DNA of 64,000 nt from an uncultured Bacteroidales bacterium (GTDB taxonomy: Bacteria > Bacteroidota > Bacteroidia > Bacteroidales > ML635J-15), in the NCBI GenBank assembly GCA_905234755.1, contig CAJOIT010000004.1:62001-126000 (forward strand), given 5' to 3'. Numbering within the stretch: the stretch's first letter is position 1; each line of letters opens with the position of its first letter. Below, one piece after another: positions 49,688 through 57,939 of the stretch. The position numbers and the translations under genes are program-made. Under the pieces are notes generated by a model that saw nothing but the letters and a program-made list of their open reading frames with translations, searched no databases and was not told the origin of the DNA.

Positions 49688-50599
49688 TTAGTTGTTATTT
49701 ACATTGTTTTCTACCACTGTAGCTTCGGCTGGTGCTGGAGCTGGCTGAGCTTCGGGCTTTGGTGCTGGCGGAGTTGCCGGCTTAGGCGGGAAGTTTACAG
49801 CGTTGATTGCGCCTGTCGGGCATTCTGCAACGCACTTGCGGCACGACTTGCACTTTGTGAAGTCGATATATGCAACATTGTTCTCGACGGTGATAGCCTC
49901 GAACGGGCAAACCTTTGCGCACTTGCCGCAACCGATACAAGCGGCCTTGCAAGCCTTCATAGCCTCGGCACCCTTGTCCTTGTTGATGCAGCCTACATAA
50001 ACACGACGGTCGTTCTTGCCACGAGGTCTTACCTCGATAACGCCGCGCGGACACATCTTGGCGCAACCGCCGCAACCGCCACACTTGTCGTAGTCGATTT
50101 CGGGAAGTCCCGTTTCCTGGTTAATAGATATTGCGCCGAAATGGCATCCTGCAACGCAGTCGCCATAGCCGAGGCAACCGTACTGGCAAGCGGTGTCGCC
50201 GCTCGATGTAGCGTGAGCAATAGCACAGGTCTTGGCTCCGTCGTAGGTCGAAGTCTGCGGACGCTTATCGTGTGAACCGCAGCATCTAACGACTGCAACC
50301 ATAGGTTCCTTTTCCTCGGCTACAAGTCCCATAACGGCAGCAACCTTGCTCATGGCAGCATTACCGCCTGCAGGGCAGTACTTGCCATCGAGATTACCGC
50401 TCTTAACAACGGCTTCCGACAAACCCCTACAACCGGGGAATCCGCATCCACCGCAATTTGCACCCGGCAGGCACGCTTCCACTTCGTCGATGCGCGGGTC
50501 CTCTTCTACCTTGAATTTCTTGGCGACAAAGAACAGTATTATTGCTAACACTATTCCTAGCGCACACAAAGGTATCACAGTCCAAATTACAATCTCCAT
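49688..50599 (-). CDS. rnfB: Rnf complex subunit B (ferredoxin-like)
   Basis: Electron-entry subunit that takes electrons from ferredoxin. The 303-residue protein has an N-terminal TM (about 3-25), the Fe-S domain CLPGANCGGCGFPGC (about 43-57), and several 2x[4Fe-4S] ferredoxin-like motifs in the C-terminal half (CGGCGGCAKMCPRG, CIGCGKCAKVCPFE, CKSCRKCVAECPTG). A Pro/Ala-rich tail ends it. It is the first gene of rnfBCDGEA here. In relatives rseC precedes it directly. Confidence 0.98.
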   Translation of the reverse strand: MEIVIWTVIPLCALGIVLAIILFFVAKKFKVEEDPRIDEVEACLPGANCGGCGFPGCRGLSEAVVKSGNLDGKYCPAGGNAAMSKVAAVMGLVAEEKEPMVAVVRCCGSHDKRPQTSTYDGAKTCAIAHATSSGDTACQYGCLGYGDCVAGCHFGAISINQETGLPEIDYDKCGGCGGCAKMCPRGVIEVRPRGKNDRRVYVGCINKDKGAEAMKACKAACIGCGKCAKVCPFEAITVENNVAYIDFTKCKSCRKCVAECPTGAINAVNFPPKPATPPAPKPEAQPAPAPAEATVVENNVNNN

Positions 50600-50650
50600 A
50601 AATTCACTGATTTAAATTATTAATTTTTGTTTCTGATTTCCTATGTTTTA

Positions 50651-50727
50651 AAGTTTCTGGGTTTCTAATTGTTTCTAAGTTTCTTTGTTTCTAGTTTTTA
50701 GGTTGAGACGCAAAATTTTGCGTCTTT
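50651..50727. repeat. AGAAAC repeats plus 20-bp palindrome, copy 3
   Basis: Read on the minus strand, five GTTTCTA/AGAAAC-type units (50651-50697 as GTTTCT on the plus strand) sit next to a perfect palindrome AGACGCAAAA/TTTTGCGTCT (50706-50725). The palindrome is a form often seen between genes in Bacteroidota. The region falls in the rnfB leader. Confidence 0.6.
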
Positions 50728-50770
50728 ACATTATTTTCATTTTCTATACTATGAATTTCGCTCTCTGTGG

Positions 50771-50800
50771 CATACTGAGCCTGTCGAAGTATCGAAGGGG
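50771..50800. repeat. REP-like motif (TGAGCCTGTCGAAG family)
   Basis: CTGAGCCTGTCGAAGTATCG followed by AAGGGG matches a dispersed intergenic motif seen in many Bacteroidota genomes. Only a single short copy is present here. The 398-bp gap (50600-50997) holds otherwise two promoters and the repeats, no gene. Confidence 0.4.
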
Positions 50801-50895
50801 CGGAATCAAAAGAATAACACGACTTTATTTCTCCCATTTGCATTATGCCGTTTCTATTCATCATAATCTTTATAGAGCAACTTCTATTTAGGTTG

Positions 50896-50929
50896 CAAAA
50901 TTAGAAAAAAATATGATACGCTGAAACAA
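50896..50929 (-). promoter_or_regulatory. Probable promoter of the Rnf operon
   Basis: On the minus strand TAATTTTG (plus CAAAATTA at 50896-50903) is a -7 match, with a TTG at 50927-50929, 23 bp upstream. The leader to rnfB would be about 290 nt, which is long. Confidence 0.45.
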
Positions 50930-50935
50930 TTTATT

Positions 50936-50951
50936 GTGAACATAATTTCAC
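50936..50951. promoter_or_regulatory. Possible toxin-antitoxin operator
   Basis: GTGAA and TTCAC separated by 6 nt lie 18 bp upstream of the -7 element of the antitoxin gene, in the -33 region. The position fits autorepression by an antitoxin, as is usual for YafQ systems. The half-sites are short, so chance is possible. Confidence 0.4.
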
Positions 50952-50969
50952 GGTAATTTGAAAATTTAT

Positions 50970-50977
50970 TATCTTTG
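50970..50977 (+). promoter_or_regulatory. -7 element of the toxin-antitoxin operon
   Basis: TATCTTTG lies 20 bp before the antitoxin start codon. Confidence 0.6.
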
Positions 50978-50997
50978 CAAAAAAGAATGAAACAACT

Positions 50998-51261
50998 ATG
51001 GAAGTGTCGGCTGTAAAGAAAAACAAAAAGGCAAAATCTTCAAGTTTTTTTGAAATTGAAGACAAAACAGTTGAAGCACAACTGCTAATTGCCTATTTGA
51101 AATCGTTGAGTTTCGTGAAGTTTCTGGACGAAGACAACCTGCCAGTTTCGGAAAATGTCCCCAACAAAACCACATTAAAGGCAATGAAAGACGCCGAAAT
51201 GGGCAGGACATATAAGGGCGCGGAAACAGTAAAGGATTTAATGGACTATTTAAAATCTTGA
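50998..51261 (+). CDS. Antitoxin of a YafQ-type toxin-antitoxin pair
   Basis: An 87-residue acidic/basic protein directly ahead of a YafQ-like toxin. It has a lysine-rich N-terminus and a C-terminal helix (KGAETVKDLMDYLKS) that looks suited to wrap a toxin. No canonical RelB/DinJ ribbon-helix-helix is obvious. The antitoxin call rests on size, position and the 2-bp gap to the toxin. Confidence 0.78.
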   Translation: MEVSAVKKNKKAKSSSFFEIEDKTVEAQLLIAYLKSLSFVKFLDEDNLPVSENVPNKTTLKAMKDAEMGRTYKGAETVKDLMDYLKS

Positions 51262-51263
51262 TT

Positions 51264-51539
51264 ATGTTCAGATTGGAGCCTACAACTCAGTTTAAAAAGG
51301 ATTTTAAATCTATACCACAAAGCAAGCACGGCGAAATTGAAAAGGTGTTCAACATTTTGAGCGAAAAGGGAACATTGCCTTTCGTTCCATACAGAACACA
51401 TAAACTGATTGGCAACTATTCGGGGCATTTTGAAGCACATATAGAACCCGACATGCTTATTATTTGGTTTAAAATATTGGACGACAATGCAATAAGCCTT
51501 ACCAGAATAGGCAGTCACGCAAAATTATTCGGGAAATAG
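51264..51539 (+). CDS. YafQ-family mRNA interferase toxin
   Basis: A ribosome-dependent RNase of the RelE superfamily that cuts mRNA at codons. The 91-residue sequence has FKKDFKSIP, THKLIGNYSGHFEAHIEPDMLIIWFKI and the ending LTRIGSHAKLFGK, all YafQ signatures, including the C-terminal His and Phe of the active site. The ATG at 51264 lies 2 bp past the antitoxin stop. A TTG at 51258 is a less likely start. Confidence 0.92.
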   Translation: MFRLEPTTQFKKDFKSIPQSKHGEIEKVFNILSEKGTLPFVPYRTHKLIGNYSGHFEAHIEPDMLIIWFKILDDNAISLTRIGSHAKLFGK

Positions 51540-51565
51540 ATGTAGCACTTATCTAAAAAAGAATT

Positions 51566-51659
51566 GTGTCTAAAAAGTTTGTTTTTGACATTTACTTGCT
51601 CGCTATAAAATGAAGTCGCGAATATTGGAATATCAAAGACTTTTTTACTTTTTAGACAC
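51566..51659. mobile_element. MITE-like element 1 (94 bp)
   Basis: Two perfect 13-bp inverted ends, GTGTCTAAAAAGT and ACTTTTTAGACAC, bracket 68 bp with no gene. The right half resembles that of the 92-bp element at 54437. It is probably a non-autonomous remnant of an IS family with (GAGGC)TGTC(T/C)AAAAAGT ends. Confidence 0.7.
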
Positions 51660-51669
51660 TCTCTTCATT

Positions 51670-52467
51670 TTAATGTTTTAACGATTGTTCATACTTAATG
51701 GCATAGTCCATCAAATTGGTTATCTTTTTCATTGGTACTACACGCACAGTACTATCGTTCGGGGACACCCTAATTATCATACCAACTAATCTGCATTTGT
51801 CAGAAAATACAGGACTTCCACTTAACCCCTTCCATTTTTTTTCATCAATTTGTCCTGGATATTTAAGAATATAATCCCCTTCACTATCGATTTTTACCAA
51901 TGTTAAATCCGTGTGAATAGCATTACCCCAAGAAAGTCTAACCCCATCTATTATATCCCACATAACGCAACCTTCGACCAAGCAATAATCGGATGTGGCA
52001 AGTTCTGTTGCACATTCAGATTTAATTATCAACTTTTCCATTCCAGCAGGCACAACTACCTGTTCATTAATGCATAGTTCATGTGACAGAAAAGGAAATT
52101 GAAAATTGTTCGGAAGCATTGCAAATGTAATATCCTTTATATCTGGAATCTCAAAAGATAATTCATCATTAACATCAAACTGATCAAATGAATACAATCC
52201 TCCAATAGGCGTTAGTATTGTGGACAATTCTGTGCTACTATTTTTGTTATTGAATACCCAAACAAAGTTGTCTTTTCCAATTCTAATCCCTTCATCAAAG
52301 TCTTTGGGATGAGACACATGGTCAGCCGTAACAAAGAACAGATGATCTCTGTAATGGAAAAAGAATCCACTACCGAATCCTATTATTTTTTCACCTTTTT
52401 TATCATCAGTAACCACTACTTGCTGCGTAGACAGCCATGCAAATTCAAAAACCGATTTTATTTCCAT
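51670..52467 (-). CDS. Trypsin-like serine protease, cytoplasmic
   Basis: The 265-residue protein shows a chymotrypsin-fold triad. These are GSGFFFHYRDHLFFVTADHV (His, about residue 50), DITFAMLPNNF (Asp, about 112) and KWKGLSGSPVFSDKCRLVGMII (Ser, about 218), with the oxyanion GxSGSP motif intact. No signal peptide or membrane segment is seen, which is unusual for an exported DegP-type protease. No PDZ domain is present. It lies on the minus strand close to a toxin-antitoxin pair. Its target is unknown, and a defence or stress role is inferred only. Confidence 0.88.
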   Translation of the reverse strand: MEIKSVFEFAWLSTQQVVVTDDKKGEKIIGFGSGFFFHYRDHLFFVTADHVSHPKDFDEGIRIGKDNFVWVFNNKNSSTELSTILTPIGGLYSFDQFDVNDELSFEIPDIKDITFAMLPNNFQFPFLSHELCINEQVVVPAGMEKLIIKSECATELATSDYCLVEGCVMWDIIDGVRLSWGNAIHTDLTLVKIDSEGDYILKYPGQIDEKKWKGLSGSPVFSDKCRLVGMIIRVSPNDSTVRVVPMKKITNLMDYAIKYEQSLKH

Positions 52468-52549
52468 AATTTAATAAATTTTATAGTTAATTAATACATT
52501 ATCACATACAAAAAATCCTAAAATGGTCACAATAAATATATTGAAATTC

Positions 52550-54409
52550 TTATTGTTTTACAAATTTTCGCATATTATACCTAACAGAAGCAATGGGTTG
52601 TTCTGAGTATATTCTTACCATATACACCCCAGCCTTCAAATCTTCCACATCACAAACCACATTATTCGCATTCGCTTCCATTCTCTTTACAACCTGTCCC
52701 ATCACATTTACAATCTCAATTTCGGAGATTGGTTCGGATGATGTGATATTGAGAATATTGTTAGTTGGATTCGGAAAGATGTCTATATCCTGAAAGTCAT
52801 ATGATTCTGCGACGACAGGCACGCTAACAATGTTTAGTTTAATGCGTTTCTCGTACAAGTTTTCATATCTTGTTTTTAATGTTTCTGAGCCCACATAACG
52901 CAATGTTGCATTCTCGCCCGAAATCTCAATATTATGGCTCACGGTTGTCCACGAAGTACCATTCGCTGTGCTTACCGTAAAATGACTTGCCACGCTGTCG
53001 ATATGCTCATAATTATCATCGCTTTCGGCGTGTAGGAATATTGGCGTGGCTGCACGAAGCGCAATACTGTCATTCTCAAATCCGAGTGGAACAGGATAGC
53101 GACCTTGTGCATAACTCCATCCATCGCCAAGCATAGCGCGAAGTTCGGGAGTGTCGCCTGTAAGTTGCATGGTAAGACGACTTTCGATTGCACTAGCCGT
53201 ATCGCTTCCCAACCCACCGCACATTTGCTTGTCAAAATAGTTGTTGGACAATCTATTTTCCTCATTGTTATTAATTATAACATTAATAAAAACGCCTGAA
53301 GTATTGCCCACATTAAGACAATTTTCTATTGTATAGTTAATATTCAATGCTGAATTATCTGCATATCCAAATACTCCAATATGTACAGTATCATTTTCTA
53401 GGAAATAATCATCTGTTATATAACCTTTTGTATTTCCAGCGTTAAAACAATTCTGTATCAACCCCTCTGTATTTTCAGCAACAAATGCGCCTTTCATAAC
53501 ATTATTGATTTCTACACATTGCATATTTCCAAGGTTTATACAATTACGTATTACACCTCTCATTATTGTGTCCACCACCATCTCATGGTTTTCATAATCA
53601 TAAACTTCATGTTGCACGGAAAAATTCTGAACAAGAATGCCTGCAGTTTCCCATCTCACATTATTAATATCGCCAACATTCATACAATATTCAATAATTC
53701 CGCCATAATTTATATGAGAAATGCCAGCGACAATAGCAGTTTCTTCCTTTGGATTCATTTCAGCATAATTTATGCAATGTGAAATTATAGCTCCTTCTTG
53801 ATTTTCATCACAAATGCCAATAAAAGCACTACCCATCGGTATTTGAGTGTAATTGCTCACATATTCAATTACCCCTAAATTATATTGACACATTCCTGAA
53901 TATAAATCTTCGGGAAGATAACCACTGCAATCGAAATCCATTGTGCAATACGATATATGACCATAATTAGTTTCGACTATTACACTCATGCATTTTGATG
54001 AAATTTTTCCTCGAAAGTCGATTGAGTCAATAGATCCAACCTCACCTACACTTTTCATCCAATACCATTGGAAAGATTCTCCATATTGAGGCATAGACAA
54101 AACAATAGTATGACCGCCACCATGAAAGTGTCCGTTGAATTCTTTATAAGAATTACTGGATGGAATATATCCAACCATACGAATGTTTATTGTGTCATTA
54201 ATATTTCCCATCAATCTCAAGTGTATTCCAGAAAAGTCGCCATAAACAGATTGTGGATTATTATACTCTTCTGCAAATTCCGTCCACTGCTCAATGTTGT
54301 ATATACGGTAAGGGTCAGATTCTATGCCAGAACCGCCACCGAATTGGGCGAACATAAATTGTATAGGTACAATAAGTAAAAACAACAATAAAGAGAATGT
54401 TTTTCCCAT
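52550..54409 (-). CDS. T9SS-sorted secreted protein with GLUG-like repeats
   Basis: The 619-residue protein has a signal peptide (MGKTFSLLLFLLIVPIQFMFAQ) and then a series of repeats with a G-x-I-x-x-C-x-N-x-G core (GIIEYCMNVGD, GVIRNCINLGN, GLIQNCFNAGN, YTIENCLNVGN), as in GLUG-type surface proteins. The last 75 residues form a T9SS sorting domain (IDIFPNPTNNILNITSSE, EIVNVMGQVVKRM, LKAGVYMVRIYS). It is predicted to cross the outer membrane and attach to the surface. Its binding partner is unknown. Confidence 0.9.
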   Translation of the reverse strand: MGKTFSLLLFLLIVPIQFMFAQFGGGSGIESDPYRIYNIEQWTEFAEEYNNPQSVYGDFSGIHLRLMGNINDTINIRMVGYIPSSNSYKEFNGHFHGGGHTIVLSMPQYGESFQWYWMKSVGEVGSIDSIDFRGKISSKCMSVIVETNYGHISYCTMDFDCSGYLPEDLYSGMCQYNLGVIEYVSNYTQIPMGSAFIGICDENQEGAIISHCINYAEMNPKEETAIVAGISHINYGGIIEYCMNVGDINNVRWETAGILVQNFSVQHEVYDYENHEMVVDTIMRGVIRNCINLGNMQCVEINNVMKGAFVAENTEGLIQNCFNAGNTKGYITDDYFLENDTVHIGVFGYADNSALNINYTIENCLNVGNTSGVFINVIINNNEENRLSNNYFDKQMCGGLGSDTASAIESRLTMQLTGDTPELRAMLGDGWSYAQGRYPVPLGFENDSIALRAATPIFLHAESDDNYEHIDSVASHFTVSTANGTSWTTVSHNIEISGENATLRYVGSETLKTRYENLYEKRIKLNIVSVPVVAESYDFQDIDIFPNPTNNILNITSSEPISEIEIVNVMGQVVKRMEANANNVVCDVEDLKAGVYMVRIYSEQPIASVRYNMRKFVKQ

Positions 54410-54436
54410 AAAACCTCAATAATTTAGCTGAAAATA

Positions 54437-54528
54437 GAGGCTGTCCAAAAAGTTCTTCTGATACCTATTTGATGGAATCCACAAACATTGAAATCTCAGA
54501 GGGCTAATTTTGCTTTTTGGACAGCTTC
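54437..54528. mobile_element. MITE-like element 2 (92 bp)
   Basis: Inverted ends GAGGCTGTCCAAAAAG and CTTTTTGGACAGCTTC (16 bp, one mismatch) bracket 60 bp with no gene. The right half resembles the element at 51566 (ATGGAATCCAC..ATTGAAATC against ATGAAGTCGC..ATTGGAATATC). It fills the 128-bp gap between the two T9SS genes. Confidence 0.72.
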
Positions 54529-54537
54529 ATAATTCTG

Positions 54538-56232
54538 TTAATAAACTACTATTTTCTTGGTAACAATTCCATTATTAGAATCTGTCACTTTTATTAAGTA
54601 TAGACCAGGAATAAGTCCATTAAGGTAGTTGGTATTGCCATTCTGTGTGTTTCCATTGCATACAACTTTACCTTGAATGTCATATACTACATATTTACAT
54701 GTGCCATTGAATTTTGAACAAACAAATGTATTATGGTCTTGCACTTCTATTTCCGCTTCTGGGAATATTTGTTTATTCTTTTCTATCAATTGAACATTAT
54801 TCACCAATCTTGCCTTTGTGTTTTCAATTGAACTTTCAAAATCTCTGTCTAATCCAGAATAACATTCACCATCCATTGCAAATGTCTCTGTTGTGGGTGA
54901 GGTTACAGTTTCTTTAGTAATAGTATTTGATCCCCATATCGAAGATATTGACACTCCAGTATATATACAACTTCTGCTTGCTGTATAATTTATTGGAAAC
55001 AAATAATTATTAATCAAACTATCGCATGTTTCATATTCAAGCATATATGCCTCTGTTATATATCCGTTATTATTGTATGTTCCTGATGCTTGAACAAAGT
55101 ATGTACTTGGATTAAATATTATTGTACTCAAATAAGCGGTTGTGCTAGTTTTATATGGATCTACATCGTATGGTATTGTATTCAAATGATAAGTAAGGAC
55201 ATCTGTTGAGTCAAATAAATTTATTTGTGTAAGATATCGTTTGCAAAAAGTACCTGTGCCATTTTGATAATTCCCAACATGGGTGCCTAATACAAATAGA
55301 TGTTCATAGTTATGGGCAACATCAAATATCGCGACCTTAGCTGTATCAAACCTATATCCCATATTGCCTACTACATTATTGCTGATATAGTCAACTTTTA
55401 AAACCCATATTCCGTCTGTACCGGTATTGGAATCACGGAAATCCTGAACTAAAAATGCAACATTATCTTGATATTGAGAATTCCCGGCTAAAGTATGTCC
55501 TCCTGATTTTTCGGACGATACAATATTTGCTGGCATAGAATATATATTAAAATTAACATTGCCTATGGGGTTTGAATTGGGGAACGCACCTATAAAACAA
55601 TTTGTTCCTTCTGTTCCACTAACTATAAATTTAGCATTAAAAGGATCCCATGATATTGACATGGCATTCCATGCATTGGTAAATTTCTTAACAATATTTT
55701 GATTCTGTCCATTTGCCCCATTTATAGTATATGGAATCCTCATAAAGTGTTTTCCGACAGTAAAACCATACACTTTACCTCCATTGCTCAATTCTCCATA
55801 ACAACCATCATCAACAGCAGTATAATTAACGCTACTTATAGAATATTCGATTGATGTTGCCGTTGTGCCATTCATAATATATTTCACAATGATTCCTTTA
55901 TAAGTAGAACAATACCCATAAGCTACGATATTGCCATCCATATCAACAAATGCACCATTAAAAAAATAACCAGAATTTGAGTTTGGCATTTGAAACATTT
56001 TAAATGATGTACTGTACAAATTAATAGGAGTATAATTATCCAATTGTCCAATAAAGACTCTCTTGTCAGATGTGGTTCCAACAACATATGAATCATAATT
56101 GTTATCAAAATCGGATACAGTTGTCAAAGAAACAATGTTAACATTAGATGATGTGATTTCGTTATGGACAATCTGTCCAAATGCAAGTCCGCTTACCAAA
56201 GCGCACATTGCCAAAAGTAAAAATTTTCTCAT
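54538..56232 (-). CDS. T9SS-sorted secreted protein of unknown function
   Basis: The 564-residue protein has a signal peptide (MRKFLLLAMCALVSGLAFGQ). The body is rich in Asn/Ser/Thr/Tyr with WD/kelch-like beta strands but no motif I recognise. The C-terminal 75 residues are a T9SS type A sorting domain (YVVYDIQGKVVCNGNTQNG, LNGLIPGLYLIKVTDSNNGIVTKKIVVY). It is likely exported and anchored at the surface. It is low in GC compared with the Rnf genes, a mark of accessory content. Confidence 0.88.
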   Translation of the reverse strand: MRKFLLLAMCALVSGLAFGQIVHNEITSSNVNIVSLTTVSDFDNNYDSYVVGTTSDKRVFIGQLDNYTPINLYSTSFKMFQMPNSNSGYFFNGAFVDMDGNIVAYGYCSTYKGIIVKYIMNGTTATSIEYSISSVNYTAVDDGCYGELSNGGKVYGFTVGKHFMRIPYTINGANGQNQNIVKKFTNAWNAMSISWDPFNAKFIVSGTEGTNCFIGAFPNSNPIGNVNFNIYSMPANIVSSEKSGGHTLAGNSQYQDNVAFLVQDFRDSNTGTDGIWVLKVDYISNNVVGNMGYRFDTAKVAIFDVAHNYEHLFVLGTHVGNYQNGTGTFCKRYLTQINLFDSTDVLTYHLNTIPYDVDPYKTSTTAYLSTIIFNPSTYFVQASGTYNNNGYITEAYMLEYETCDSLINNYLFPINYTASRSCIYTGVSISSIWGSNTITKETVTSPTTETFAMDGECYSGLDRDFESSIENTKARLVNNVQLIEKNKQIFPEAEIEVQDHNTFVCSKFNGTCKYVVYDIQGKVVCNGNTQNGNTNYLNGLIPGLYLIKVTDSNNGIVTKKIVVY

Positions 56233-56674
56233 ACGCTAAAAATTTTGAGGTTAAAAATAAAGTTTGGTGTTCCTCATAGTAAGCGATAACACTTTTCTCA
56301 CCATTATTTTCTCGTCAAAGCGTGAAATATCTCTCCGACATATTATTCACTATGTGTTAATCTTAATATGACAACATTGCAAAGATAAACAATTTTTGAA
56401 TACAAAGTGTGTGTTAGTGCATTTTTTTTGCAAAAAAATTACAACATATTAATTCTCAATACAATGCATTGAATTTTTCAAAATTTTACTGATAATTGAC
56501 TTTTTGAATACATTAATAGATAATTATTATATAGTTACAATTAGAAATTATAAACAAACCAAATTTAACAAAATGTATTTTTGCCAATAATGTAAAAAAC
56601 AAGGGATTAAAAGTTGATTTTCACTGCCGAAAAAAGTAGATTTGTTGTTTTATTATTTTTATCGTATATAAAGC
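56233..56674. other. AT-rich gene-free gap upstream of the T9SS gene
   Basis: This 442-bp stretch has no open frame of interest. A TATCTTTG element on the minus strand at 56380-56387 would give a leader of about 150 nt for the T9SS gene at 54538-56232. No clear -33 partner or other structure was seen. Confidence 0.5.
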
Positions 56675-57097
56675 CTACAATTTTTCAATCCTAAAGTTAA
56701 AAACCTTCTTTATCCTGTCTCTCAGCAGATACAGCACAACATAGTATGCCGTGAGCAACACAAGCGACACCAAGGCGGCGATACCCTCGTTCACACCGAC
56801 GCCAATCAGCACGAAAAGTCCAATCATTACCACCACAAACGGAAGCGCATAGCCGATAAGCACTGCCTTGGTGCCCATCGTCTGCGTCATCTTTACATTT
56901 ACCTCGTCACCTACGGAAATTTCCTGTCCTTGCATAAGCTGGGCCTCGACGACCCTGCTGCCCGATTCGCTTGATCCGCAGAACGATGTAGCCTTGCAGG
57001 TGGCGCAAGCCGACGACACCATAATCTCGACGGTGGCGGTGCTACCAGCGATTGACTTCACTGTCCCCTTGTGCGATATTTCTGCCGATTCGGACAT
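56675..57097 (-). CDS. rseC: RseC/SoxR-reducing-system family protein
   Basis: The 140-residue membrane protein has the RseC cysteine motif ACATCKATSFCGSSE (about 30-44) and two TM helices (ALPFVVVMIGLFVLIGVG and EGIAALVSLVLLTAYYVVLYLL). RseC/RsxC partners normally sit next to Rnf/Rsx genes and help keep SoxR or the complex reduced. Here rnfB is 6 kb away, with accessory genes between. It has its own promoter upstream. Confidence 0.93.
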   Translation of the reverse strand: MSESAEISHKGTVKSIAGSTATVEIMVSSACATCKATSFCGSSESGSRVVEAQLMQGQEISVGDEVNVKMTQTMGTKAVLIGYALPFVVVMIGLFVLIGVGVNEGIAALVSLVLLTAYYVVLYLLRDRIKKVFNFRIEKL

Positions 57098-57122
57098 TTT
57101 ACAAATACAATAATAACGATTG

Positions 57123-57153
57123 CAAAAATATGTTATTAAATACTTTTTTGCAA
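57123..57153 (-). promoter_or_regulatory. Sigma-ABfr promoter of rseC
   Basis: On the minus strand TATTTTTG (plus CAAAAATA at 57123-57130) is the -7 element with TTG at 57151-57153, 20 bp upstream. The rseC start codon is 26 bp away. Confidence 0.65.
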
Positions 57154-57223
57154 CAATAAAATTAAGGAATTTTTAAGTTTCCCATCAATCGTAAATCGTA
57201 ATTCTAGAATTGTAAATATTTCC

Positions 57224-57231
57224 TACTTTTG
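57224..57231 (+). promoter_or_regulatory. -7 element, suggests near-leaderless mRNA
   Basis: TACTTTTG ends only 5 bp before the ATG of the next gene at 57237, so the transcript would start at about the start codon. Confidence 0.55.
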
Positions 57232-57236
57232 CGTCT

Positions 57237-57872
57237 ATGAACGAAACTAGAATAATATCGCAGCTGCCGAAGTTCGACACAACATTCTTCGAGCGTTACG
57301 CCAAAACTGTGCTAGTCGATTTGCTTGGCGACAAGTATGCGAACCTTGTCAACCGCGACCGCCCCGACCTGCAGGATTGCGATGCAGGAATTGGCATTGA
57401 GGTGACCCGAGCAATGGTAACTGGCCGCGATGATGCAATTTCGCTCATAGCCGACATGTCGGGCAACGATGACATTTCCGAGAGCGACATTGAGCGTATC
57501 AGGAAATTCGGTTACAGCTACGGTATCCACCGCCGAATAATGGGTCATATTGAAAAGGAATTCTGGTCGCTGGCAATTCCACTGAAACGAATAATCGAAA
57601 GCAAGGTCAGCAAGGTTGCCAACGGTTTCTATGGTTGTTTCGATGAATTCGGACTGTTTGTGTTTTCGAAGGACGAACTTTCGCTCGAATATGCCACACA
57701 GACAATGGACTACACGATAGACATTCAGAAAGGCAACACTACAAAATACGCCAACATGTTCATTTTCGACACGCATTCGCTCTTCGTCTGCGACCTTGTA
57801 AACGACATAATAACGCAGATAGGCGTAAGCACTGAACAATGCGAAACATATTATACGGAAGCTATGCAGTAG
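57237..57872 (+). CDS. Possible PD-(D/E)XK nuclease-like protein
   Basis: A 211-residue soluble protein of unknown family. The stretch DRPDLQDCDAGIGIEVTRAM (about 41-60) resembles the D...(E/D)-x-(K/T) core of PD-(D/E)XK enzymes, with IEVT in the E-V-K position. This is a motif reading only, and the K is replaced by T. The rest, with DTHSLFVCDLVNDII near the C-terminus, matches nothing I know. A TACTTTTG element just before the start codon implies a leaderless or nearly leaderless mRNA. Confidence 0.75.
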   Translation: MNETRIISQLPKFDTTFFERYAKTVLVDLLGDKYANLVNRDRPDLQDCDAGIGIEVTRAMVTGRDDAISLIADMSGNDDISESDIERIRKFGYSYGIHRRIMGHIEKEFWSLAIPLKRIIESKVSKVANGFYGCFDEFGLFVFSKDELSLEYATQTMDYTIDIQKGNTTKYANMFIFDTHSLFVCDLVNDIITQIGVSTEQCETYYTEAMQ

Positions 57873-57912
57873 TGAAAACGGTTTTCTCTTTCGCAGTAAT
57901 CACAAATTGAAT

Positions 57913-57920
57913 TATCTTTG
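57913..57920 (+). promoter_or_regulatory. -7 element of the acyltransferase gene
   Basis: TATCTTTG lies 20 bp before the ATG at 57940. It falls inside the longer frame that begins with TTG at 57907, so that earlier start cannot be used. Confidence 0.7.
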
Positions 57921-57939
57921 CCGACAAACAAATGCACAT

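Noticed and set aside
50998..51261. A ribbon-helix-helix DNA-binding domain in the antitoxin
   Set aside because: No clear RHH pattern was seen. The antitoxin call rests on position beside YafQ only.
57907..57939. TTG start for the acyltransferase
   Set aside because: A TATCTTTG promoter element lies inside this extension (57913-57920), so transcription begins after it.
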